Of a DNA stretch of 55,255 bases, positions 1 through 6,045 are shown piece by piece (the stretch's first letter is position 1; each line of letters begins with the position of its first letter). The stretch is from Acidobacteriota bacterium (GTDB taxonomy: Bacteria; Acidobacteriota; Polarisedimenticolia; JBFMGF01): assembly GCA_040752675.1 (NCBI GenBank), contig JBFMGF010000102.1, positions 1 through 55,255 of the forward strand, in the 5' to 3' direction. The notes beneath the pieces are model-generated. The model was not told the DNA's origin and searched no databases. It worked only from the letters and a program-made list of their open reading frames with translations. A program made the translations under genes and the position numbers.

Positions 1-131
1 AGAGTCGAGGAAGTATGGCATTGAAGGGATTCCATGTCCAAATCGGTAAAAACCATTACCTTAACTATGCTCAATAATTTCTTTGTGTTACGATTAGTCG
101 TCATTCGAACGTTGGGACACTATTGATAAAA

Positions 132-157
132 TATAATATTTTTATGAAATCGGAAAT
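132..157 (+). promoter_or_regulatory. Probable -10 box and leader of the cysteine synthase gene
   Basis: A perfect TATAAT lies at 132-137, twenty bases before the ATG at 158. No convincing -35 box stands 16-18 bases upstream; TTGGGA at 112-117 is too close (14-base spacer). GGAAAT just before the ATG is a weak ribosome site. The first 110 bases of the window may carry the tail of an upstream gene, but no frame there is distinctive. Confidence 0.35.
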
Positions 158-1066
158 ATGAGATATCTGAATGCAACAATACTGGACGGGATCGGAAACA
201 CGCCACTGGTAAGTCTCAACCATCTGAACCCCTTTCCTGGTGTTCAGATGTTCGCCAAGATCGAAGGGATGAATCCTACAGGTTCCTTGAAGGACAGGAT
301 CGCCAAATACATGATCGAGCGCGCGGAAGAAGAGGGAAGCCTGACCCGGGAGAAAATTATTATCGAGGCCTCTTCCGGAAACACGGGGATCTCCCTGGGA
401 ATGGTGGCTGCTATCAAAGGATACAAAGTTAAGATATTCATGCCTGAGACGAAGAGCATCGAACGAAGAAAGACCATGCTTCTGGGAGGCGTAGAGATCG
501 TGTTAACATCAGGGAAAGACCAGAACAGTCATATAAAAGCAACGGAAGAGCTTGCAAGAACCGAAAGCGAGAAATATTTCTATTTCGATCAGAACGGGAA
601 TGAGAACAATGTGAACGCACACTATCACACGACGGCTGCCGAGATCATCAGCCAGATGAACGGAAAAATAGACGTTCTGGTCGCCGGTTTCGGGACAGGA
701 GGAACGATCATAGGATGCGCCAGACGCATCAAGCAAGTCAATCGTAATGCCCTCATCATATCCGTAGAGCCGGAAAAGCCGATCAGCAAGATCGAGGGCC
801 TTCTCCATATGAATGGAGAATACATACCGAAGATCTACAATCCTTCACTCATCGACCATGTGGAAAGGGTTTCCGATCAGAACGCCGTGGAGATGACGAG
901 AAGAATCGCCAGAGAAGAAGGGATCTATGCAGGTATCAGCTCCGGTGCGGTTCTCTTTGCCGCTTTGAAATGGGCCGAGCGTCTTAAAAAGGGGAATTTC
1001 ATCTTGATCTTTGCCGATAGGGCCGATCGCTATCTAAGCACGGTTCTCTGTGAGGGGCTCGCATAG
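158..1066 (+). CDS. cysM: Cysteine synthase family PLP enzyme (CysK/CysM type)
   Basis: Cytoplasmic fold-type II PLP enzyme that most likely replaces the acetyl (or phospho) group of an activated serine with sulfide or thiosulfate to make cysteine. The family signature is clear: NPTGSLKDR with the Schiff-base lysine at K45, the substrate loop SSGNTG at residues 72-77, the phosphate-binding loop GTGGT near residue 179, and SSGA near the C-terminus as the pyridine-contacting serine. Length 302 matches CysM (about 303) slightly better than CysK. It is a single gene, convergent with the arsC-gap cluster and without a serine acetyltransferase beside it. CysK, CysM and cystathionine beta-synthase-like members cannot be told apart here, so the symbol is tentative; the family call is firm. 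Confidence 0.85.
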   Translation: MRYLNATILDGIGNTPLVSLNHLNPFPGVQMFAKIEGMNPTGSLKDRIAKYMIERAEEEGSLTREKIIIEASSGNTGISLGMVAAIKGYKVKIFMPETKSIERRKTMLLGGVEIVLTSGKDQNSHIKATEELARTESEKYFYFDQNGNENNVNAHYHTTAAEIISQMNGKIDVLVAGFGTGGTIIGCARRIKQVNRNALIISVEPEKPISKIEGLLHMNGEYIPKIYNPSLIDHVERVSDQNAVEMTRRIAREEGIYAGISSGAVLFAALKWAERLKKGNFILIFADRADRYLSTVLCEGLA

Positions 1067-1157
1067 ATCGATTTTTCACGACTTCCCGCCTGGTGTGATG
1101 CCTCCATGCCTATCTCTACCTTGTGCTGCGCCCACATCAAGCTTCCACCATCCCCGA

Positions 1158-1580
1158 TTATTCTCCGCTGCCTTCGATGAAATTCAGGATTCTTCTCCTC
1201 AATTCATCGCGAATCTCGGCAAAGACCGAAAGCATTTCTTCGTCTGTCCCTACGGCATCGGAGGGGTCCGTGAGACTCCAGTGAATATCTCGGTACTGAC
1301 CGGGAAAGACAGGGCAGGATTCCTTTACGCTGTCGCAGAGGGTGATAACGAAATCGAATGTCTGACCCAGAAATTCGCGAATCGATTTGGAGCGATGGTT
1401 CGAGATGTCAATCCCGATGGGGATCATTGCCTCTATGGCCATAGGATGAACAGCCTCTGGATTTGTTCCTGCACTGAATACTTCAAACCTGTCAGACGCC
1501 AGATGTTTCAACAATCCTTCCGCCATCTGGCTCCTCGCAGAATTGCCAGTGCAAAGAAAGAGAACTTTCTTTTTCATCAT
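1158..1580 (-). CDS. arsC: Thioredoxin-coupled arsenate reductase / LMW protein tyrosine phosphatase family
   Basis: Small cytoplasmic protein of the low-molecular-weight tyrosine phosphatase fold. It has the P-loop CTGNSARS (CX5R) and two more cysteines in LCDSVKESCP. With the ATG at 1580 the three cysteines fall at positions 10, 82 and 89, exactly the redox triad of Staphylococcus plasmid pI258 ArsC, which reduces arsenate to arsenite with electrons from thioredoxin. HW at 100-101 and DP at 105-106 also fit that family. The open frame runs further upstream, but it would then overlap the end of gap; the ATG ATG at 1580/1577 gives the normal length of 139-140. It follows gap by 16 bases on the same strand, so it is probably cotranscribed with the two GAPDH genes. 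No arsR, arsB or acr3 is nearby, so a phosphatase role remains possible. Confidence 0.85.
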   Translation of the reverse strand: MMKKKVLFLCTGNSARSQMAEGLLKHLASDRFEVFSAGTNPEAVHPMAIEAMIPIGIDISNHRSKSIREFLGQTFDFVITLCDSVKESCPVFPGQYRDIHWSLTDPSDAVGTDEEMLSVFAEIRDELRRRILNFIEGSGE

Positions 1581-1596
1581 CGTGATAGAGAGCCGT

Positions 1597-2610
1597 CTAG
1601 TTCTCCATGGTTGCAAGCTTTTGAATGAGGTCAACAATACGGCAGGAATAGCCCCACTCATTGTCGTACCAGGAGACGACCTTGACGAAGTTCTCTCCAA
1701 GGACGCGTGTGCTCAGCCCATCGAATATGGAGGAATGCGGGTTCCCGATTATGTCTGATGAGACAATTGGTTCCTCTGTATACTCAAGGACTCCTTTGAG
1801 CGGCGGTCTGGAAGCGGCTTCCTTCATGGCAGCATTGATAGCCTTTGTATCGGTCTGTTTCGCAAGCTGCACGACCAGATCCACGGTGGAACCGTTGGCG
1901 ACAGGCACCCTCATGGCAATCCCATCCAGCTTTCCATTGAGCTCTGGAAGGACTTTCCCGACGGCGCGAGCTGCGCCCGTCGTAGTCGGGATGACATTCT
2001 CGGCTGCAGCCCGCGAACGTCTCAGTTCGCTGTGCGGGATATCTCCCAGACGCTGGTCGTTCGTATAGGCATGAACGGTCGTCATGTATCCCTTAAGAAT
2101 CCCGAACCTCTCGTGAAGGACCTTGGCTACCGGAGCCAGACAGTTCGTCGTACATGATGCGTTGGAGATTATCTTATGCTCCGGTCTAAGAACCTGATCA
2201 TTGACTCCAAGCACAACCATGACTCCGATGTCGTCTTTTGCCGGAACTGTAAGAATAACTTTCTTGGCGCCAGATTCCAGGTGCTGCGAGATCTGCTCTG
2301 CCTTCCGGAATTTGCCCGTGGATTCTATGGCATAATCCACTCCAAGGTCCTTCCATGGCAGCTTTGTCACATCCGTTTCAATGAACAGCCGCGGCTTATG
2401 CTTCCCCGCCGTCAGCACCCTGCCCTGAAGCACCACGTCACCGGGGAAATGACCAAAGACGGTATCGTAACGAAGGAGATAGGCGAGCGTCTCGAAATCC
2501 GTAATGTCGTTGATGGCAACTACTTCAATGTCCTCTCTATCGCTCAGGATGCGGAAGATTGCCCTTCCGATCCTCCCAAATCCGTTGATGGCAACCTTTA
2601 TCTTTTTCAT
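1597..2610 (-). CDS. gap: Glyceraldehyde-3-phosphate dehydrogenase
   Basis: Type I GAPDH, which oxidises and phosphorylates glyceraldehyde 3-phosphate to 1,3-bisphosphoglycerate in glycolysis and gluconeogenesis. The Rossmann start INGFGRIGR lies at residues 9-17. An aspartate after the second strand (IND, residues 33-35) points to NAD rather than NADP. The active site is intact: SNASCTTNC with catalytic C153 and the base H180 in TTVHAYT. The inorganic-phosphate site TTTGAA and the arginine in AMRVPV are also present. Length 337 is normal. It sits 27 bases downstream of a paralog lacking these residues and 16 bases before arsC on the same strand, so all three probably share a transcript starting before 3642. 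Confidence 0.95.
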   Translation of the reverse strand: MKKIKVAINGFGRIGRAIFRILSDREDIEVVAINDITDFETLAYLLRYDTVFGHFPGDVVLQGRVLTAGKHKPRLFIETDVTKLPWKDLGVDYAIESTGKFRKAEQISQHLESGAKKVILTVPAKDDIGVMVVLGVNDQVLRPEHKIISNASCTTNCLAPVAKVLHERFGILKGYMTTVHAYTNDQRLGDIPHSELRRSRAAAENVIPTTTGAARAVGKVLPELNGKLDGIAMRVPVANGSTVDLVVQLAKQTDTKAINAAMKEAASRPPLKGVLEYTEEPIVSSDIIGNPHSSIFDGLSTRVLGENFVKVVSWYDNEWGYSCRIVDLIQKLATMEN

Positions 2611-2637
2611 AAGCCGCTTCTCCTATTCGATTTTCTT

Positions 2638-3642
2638 TTATTTCAATTCCGATAGCCTGCAGATCAGATCCACAATCCTGGCTGCATATCCCCAGCCGTT
2701 ATCGAACCAGGTTATAGTCTTGAGCATATCTCCATTGAGGACCTGGGTCGATAGGCTATCAAAAAGAGCGGAATGAGAATTCCCGATGACGTCAGAAGAT
2801 ACAATCGGCTGATCTGTGTACTCCACTATGTTCTTCATATGCTTTTCTGACGCGGCTCTTACGGCTTCGTTGATTCCTTCCTTTGTTACAGGACGACTCA
2901 TCATGGTTACCATGTCCACCGCCGTTCCATCTGGAACGGGAACACAGTAAGCCATGCCATCGAGTTTTCCGGAAAGCTCGGGCAGGATCGTCTCGACAAT
3001 TCTGGGAGACCAGAGTTCGGCCGGGATGATGTTCTCGGCGGCCGCTCTCGATTTGCGGATCTCGGCATGTGCAACATCGGCAAGGCGCTGGTCATCGGTA
3101 TAGGCATGTACCGCCGTCATGAACCCGTGTTTGATCCCAAAACTGTCGTTGAGGATCTTGCAGATGGGAGCCATGGCATTGGCGGCAATGGATGATGCGC
3201 TCACGATCCGGCTATCCGCATTGAGAAGATGATCGTTCACGCCAAGGACGAGCTGCGCATCCACTTCACCCTGGGGAGGGGACGTCAGGATGACCCGTTT
3301 GGCACCCATCTGAAGATGCTTCTGGAGGAGTTCCCGCGTCTTATACTTTCCAGTCGCCTCGATGACGATATCCACACCAAGAGCTTTCCAGTCAACGTCT
3401 CCGGGAGCCTTCAAGGGCAGTATCGGGATCTTCTTTCCCCGGACATCCATGATGTTGCCATCGATGCCTATCGTCGCATAGAAGCGCCGATGGATTGTGT
3501 CGAAGTTCAGGAGATAGACGAGGGCGACGGGGTCTGCAATATCCACGGCGGCCATGACCTCGATATCATCCCGTGGATAGAGCATCCTGAAAACGTTTCT
3601 CCCGATCCTTCCCAGACCCATTATGCCGATGCGTATCTTCAT
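2638..3642 (-). CDS. GAPDH paralog without the catalytic cysteine
   Basis: Full-length (334 residues) GAPDH-fold protein, collinear with the adjacent gap product. The Rossmann motif MGLGRIGRN (8-16), an acidic NAD-site residue (VD, 33-34), the histidine in TAVHAYT (H179) and the C-terminal TWFDNGWGY are kept. The catalytic segment SNASCTTNC has become SASSIAANA, so the nucleophile is replaced by I152. The phosphate site TTTGAA reads AELWSP (208-213), and the conserved arginine in AMRVPV is a cysteine (C233). It should therefore not perform the GAPDH reaction. NAD binding, assembly with the true GAPDH, a regulatory role or a different dehydrogenase activity are all possible. There is no frameshift or internal stop, so it looks selected rather than decaying. 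A good ribosome site (AAAGGGAGTG) precedes the ATG. Confidence 0.9.
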   Translation of the reverse strand: MKIRIGIMGLGRIGRNVFRMLYPRDDIEVMAAVDIADPVALVYLLNFDTIHRRFYATIGIDGNIMDVRGKKIPILPLKAPGDVDWKALGVDIVIEATGKYKTRELLQKHLQMGAKRVILTSPPQGEVDAQLVLGVNDHLLNADSRIVSASSIAANAMAPICKILNDSFGIKHGFMTAVHAYTDDQRLADVAHAEIRKSRAAAENIIPAELWSPRIVETILPELSGKLDGMAYCVPVPDGTAVDMVTMMSRPVTKEGINEAVRAASEKHMKNIVEYTDQPIVSSDVIGNSHSALFDSLSTQVLNGDMLKTITWFDNGWGYAARIVDLICRLSELK

Positions 3643-3710
3643 AGAATCACTCCCTTTAATTTCTTGATTGGATCTCCGAAAAACTGCGTTTCCTTCAATT
3701 TAGACGCCGA

Positions 3711-3716
3711 ATTATA
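3711..3716 (-). promoter_or_regulatory. Probable -10 box of the gap-like/gap/arsC transcript
   Basis: Reading leftward, TATAAT stands about 68 bases before the first ATG of the cluster (3642), in a 156-base gap downstream of the AmpG-type gene. No strong -35 hexamer is visible at the right distance. It suggests the three genes have their own promoter separate from the permease. Confidence 0.4.
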
Positions 3717-3798
3717 GCAATTTCAAAGCTCAGTCGATTAAGAATCAATGATGCAAAATCGGGCTGCATATTATACTAAAAGTTTAAGGCATAGACCA

Positions 3799-5061
3799 TT
3801 ATCTATCCTCGCGTATCCAGGATCGGATCCATGGAAGAAGAAGGTAGGCTGGGAAGGCAAGAAGGAAAGTCAGCGTGAAGTATGATGAGTAACCCAGGAT
3901 CTCCGCAGACCATCCGCTTGGAGCACCCGAAAGATCGCGAGCCAGCGCGAAGAGTGCGGAAAGGAGTGCATACTGCGTCGCGGCAAACTCCTTCTGGCAG
4001 ATCCTCATAAGAAATGACAGGTAGACGGCCGTCCCGAGACCCGCGGTGAACGATTCGAGGAGCGATGCAGAGTAGATCATGGCCCGTGCCGGCTCCTTAA
4101 GCGCATATATGAATCCGGAACTCGCAAAGGACGAAAAGGTCATCATGATATCCGGCGCAGGCGGATCTATCCATGCGATGGCGGCATAACCCAGATTGGA
4201 GAGAGCCGGCGCAAAGCCGAGTATCCATAAGCCATGAAAGATCCCCCACCTGGTCGTAAGATGGCCGCCCAGCAGAGCTCCTGCTATGGTGGCTACCACA
4301 CCGAGCGATATGGAGACCGCACCGATCTCTCCTGCCGAGAGACCCCTGTCAAGCCAGAAAGGTTTAATCATCGGACCTATCGTAAAGTCGGCCAGCCTGT
4401 ATATGATGACAAATAGAAGGACCGCCATGGCTCCCGGCTGGCTAAGCCAGAATCTCAAGGCCGTAAGCCACTCCCGGCGCTTTTCAACAGGAACAATGAT
4501 CCTGGGAATGTGCCATGATCTAAAGGCGAGAATGCAAAAAATGATGGAGGCCATCAGAAAGAGATATTTCCACCTGATCGATTCCGACAGGATGACAATT
4601 CCTCCACCGCCAGCGATGATCGCTATGCGGTAAGCAGTGACTCTCATACCGTTGGCCTCCCCTTCCTCTCCTCGGTCCATGAGGCCGATCGTATAGGCAT
4701 CTATGGCTATGTCCTGAGTCGCTGATGCCATAGTAAAGCCTAAAAGGACGATCCACAGACTCAGAGTCATGACAACAGGTTTAAAGAAAGGGACCAAAAC
4801 AGCAAGCACTGCCATTGCCATCAGGCAAGAGGTCACCCAGTGCCGTTTCTCTCCAAAGCGGTCCACAAGGGGAGACCAGAGGAATTTCAGCGTCCATGGA
4901 ATCCCGAGCAACGAGAAAAGCCCGATTCCGGCCAGGGACAAACCATGTTCCCGAAAATAGACTGGAAGGACATCCTTGACTATGCCATAGGGGAATCCTT
5001 CCGCAAAGTAGAGAAGAAAGACCCAGGCAAGTTTTTTTCGAAGCGTCAGCTCCCGGTTAAT
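3799..5061 (-). CDS. AmpG-type MFS permease
   Basis: Polytopic inner-membrane transporter of the major facilitator superfamily, most like AmpG (muropeptide) and acetyl-CoA transporter relatives. FLWSPLVDRFG after the second helix and ASATQDIAIDAY are family hallmarks; about 12 helices are expected. The first standard start codon in frame is a TTG at 4941, which would remove helix 1. The frame continues upstream and encodes LYFAEGFPYGIVKDVLPVYF and the loop FREHGLSLAGIGL, exactly the conserved first helix of this family, so the real N-terminus lies beyond 4941. Before the in-frame TAG at 5065-5067 only CTG (5049) and ATT (5061) could serve as starts; an AGGAAAGGG lies upstream of the ATT. I give the ATT end. 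A non-canonical start, readthrough of the TAG (an ATG-led frame runs into it) or a sequence error are the options. Substrate unknown. Confidence 0.75.
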   Translation of the reverse strand: MNRELTLRKKLAWVFLLYFAEGFPYGIVKDVLPVYFREHGLSLAGIGLFSLLGIPWTLKFLWSPLVDRFGEKRHWVTSCLMAMAVLAVLVPFFKPVVMTLSLWIVLLGFTMASATQDIAIDAYTIGLMDRGEEGEANGMRVTAYRIAIIAGGGGIVILSESIRWKYLFLMASIIFCILAFRSWHIPRIIVPVEKRREWLTALRFWLSQPGAMAVLLFVIIYRLADFTIGPMIKPFWLDRGLSAGEIGAVSISLGVVATIAGALLGGHLTTRWGIFHGLWILGFAPALSNLGYAAIAWIDPPAPDIMMTFSSFASSGFIYALKEPARAMIYSASLLESFTAGLGTAVYLSFLMRICQKEFAATQYALLSALFALARDLSGAPSGWSAEILGYSSYFTLTFLLAFPAYLLLPWIRSWIREDR

Positions 5062-5266
5062 AAGCTACCCTTTCCTATTCTCAGTTTTCACAGAAACCAT
5101 TGCTATTTTTTTACAATCAGTGGAATTTTATACACCTCAGGTTCATACTGAGTCAATATAAAAAATGGATTGGAATTTCCTGAATATTGTGGAACTTAGG
5201 AAACTCCAAAAATGGAGAGGCAAAAAAGAATTTACTTATCAGAAACTGTTATGTTAATATTTAAAA

Positions 5267-5397
5267 ATTTTAAGAGGAGCTGACGGTAGGCGCTTCAGCA
5301 ATATGGGGAAAGGACGACTTTCAAGATTCTGCTTTTGGGCTTCTTGAGGACGAGCACTAGGCTGACCTGAAGGGGGGCCTTATGAGCCCCCCTTTTT
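5267..5397 (+). ncRNA. Candidate structured small RNA upstream of rpsO
   Basis: A possible promoter (TTTACT at 5231-5236, 18-base spacer, TAATAT at 5255-5260) precedes about 130 bases with three hairpins and an intrinsic terminator: GCTGA/TCAGC at 5279-5299; GAAAG/CTTTC at 5308-5322 with loop GACGA; TCAAGA/TCTTGA at 5321-5347; then the terminator. The heptamer AGGACGA occurs twice (5311-5317 and 5347-5353). No open reading frame of note runs on this strand. Because rpsO appears to have its own promoter after the terminator, a free-standing small RNA is more likely than an attenuator, but both fit. I do not recognise it as 6S, SRP RNA, tmRNA or a known riboswitch. Confidence 0.4.
5372..5397 (+). 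terminator. Rho-independent terminator
   Basis: GGGGGGC at 5372-5378 pairs with GCCCCCC at 5386-5392 around a 7-base loop, followed by TTTTT at 5393-5397. This is the strongest terminator in the window. No annotated gene precedes it on this strand, which implies an unannotated transcript. Confidence 0.8.
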
Positions 5398-5412
5398 GCA
5401 AAGGACGCAGCC

Positions 5413-5441
5413 TTTACAAGGCGGGAAAAGTATGGTAGATT
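5413..5441 (+). promoter_or_regulatory. Predicted rpsO promoter
   Basis: TTTACA (5413-5418) and TAGATT (5436-5441) are separated by 17 bases, matching five and four of six consensus positions. Transcription would start near 5448, just before the strong ribosome site AAGGAGGTG at 5455-5463. Confidence 0.5.
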
Positions 5442-5472
5442 ACTGCCCAAATAAAAGGAGGTGAAATTGATT

Positions 5473-5742
5473 TTGCCCCTGAACAAGGAAAGGAAAAGCT
5501 TTATTATCGAGCGGTTCAAGAAGCATACTGTAGACACAGGGTCCCCTGAGGTGCAGATCGCTCTTCTAAGCAAAAGAATTGAAGATCTTACGGAACATTT
5601 CAAGGCACATAAAAAAGACCATCACTCGAGACAGGGGCTCATCAGAATGGTGGGCAGGAGGAGAAAGCTCCTCGATTACCTTAAGAAGAAGGATATCGAA
5701 AGGTATCGCGATATCATCGATAAGCTCGGATTGAGAAAGTAG
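5473..5742 (+). CDS. rpsO: 30S ribosomal protein S15
   Basis: Primary 16S rRNA-binding protein of the small-subunit platform. The sequence shows the S15 signature throughout: [36 protein letters not shown] and the C-terminal [12 protein letters not shown]. The open frame begins at a GTG at 5461, but that GTG is part of the Shine-Dalgarno AAGGAGGTG and cannot be the start. The TTG at 5473 begins MPLNKERK and gives 89 residues, the normal S15 length; the TTG at 5467 is closer to the ribosome site but adds two residues. It is the first gene of the usual rpsO-pnp pair. A rare TTG start on such a highly expressed gene hints at translational control, as S15 is known to repress its own mRNA in several bacteria. 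Confidence 0.95.
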   Translation: MPLNKERKSFIIERFKKHTVDTGSPEVQIALLSKRIEDLTEHFKAHKKDHHSRQGLIRMVGRRRKLLDYLKKKDIERYRDIIDKLGLRK

Positions 5743-6045
5743 GACAGAGAGAGGATTATGAAGAGTGGGAATTAAAAGAATTAAGGGTTCTTATAAGCAC
5801 TCATTTAATAACCTTCATACACATTTTATTATTAAAATCTATAGCCCTTAATTTAATTAGATCCCACAAAGAAATCCCCCAAGTTATGATCCCCACTTTC
5901 TCTAGATGAATGCTACCCTGAGATCATGATACAGGCTCTCTCTGACTTACGCGGTCAGGAAGATATTTATGCAGATCTGCAGAATCCACAATCATGGGAC
6001 AGAGTGCGTTCAAAGAACGAACAAGAAAAAAAGGAGATCTAAAAG
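5743..6045. other. rpsO-pnp intergenic region
   Basis: The 303 bases between rpsO and pnp carry no open frame I can support. They contain the long inverted repeat at 5765-5867 and, at the end, the strong ribosome site AAGGAG (6031-6036), nine bases before the TTG of pnp. In enterobacteria this same interval holds the RNase III-cut hairpin through which PNPase controls its own mRNA, so a regulatory role is expected. Confidence 0.5.
5765..5867 (+). repeat. Imperfect 23-base inverted repeat (long hairpin) between rpsO and pnp
   Basis: The arm at 5765-5787 and the arm at 5845-5867 are reverse complements at about 18 of 23 positions: GTGGGA pairs with TCCCAC at the base and AATTAAGGG with CCCTTAATT at the top. 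The loop is 57 bases of AT-rich sequence. No T-run follows, so it is not an ordinary terminator. It could be an RNase III-type processing hairpin of the pnp leader, or a small terminal-repeat element; no clear target duplication flanks it. Confidence 0.55.

Larger units (their letters stand above)
5062..5472. other. Intergenic region holding a candidate small RNA and the rpsO promoter
   Basis: This 411-base gap separates the leftward permease from rightward rpsO. From 5062 to about 5230 it is AT-rich with no gene I can support; it includes a short ATG-led frame (MVSVKTENRKG then TAG) running leftward into the permease frame. From 5231 to 5397 there is a candidate structured RNA with promoter and terminator, and from 5413 to 5463 the promoter and ribosome site of rpsO. 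These parts are listed separately. Confidence 0.6.

Noticed and set aside
1050-1628. Open frame of 192 codons opposite arsC
   Set aside because: Shadow; the reverse strand carries the exact Cys10/82/89 pattern of ArsC.
3799-5061. Possible ArsJ (arseno-phosphoglycerate exporter) near GAPDH and ArsC
   Set aside because: The helix 1-3 sequence (LYFAEGFPYG, FLWSPLVDRFG, ATQDIAIDAY) is of the AmpG type and not ArsJ.
5279-5360. ACGR-type loops recalling guanidine-II riboswitches or GGA motifs for CsrA
   Set aside because: Only one ACGA falls in a proper hairpin loop; the second does not sit in a stem, and the downstream gene is rpsO. CsrA-type ANGGA occurs in a loop only once.
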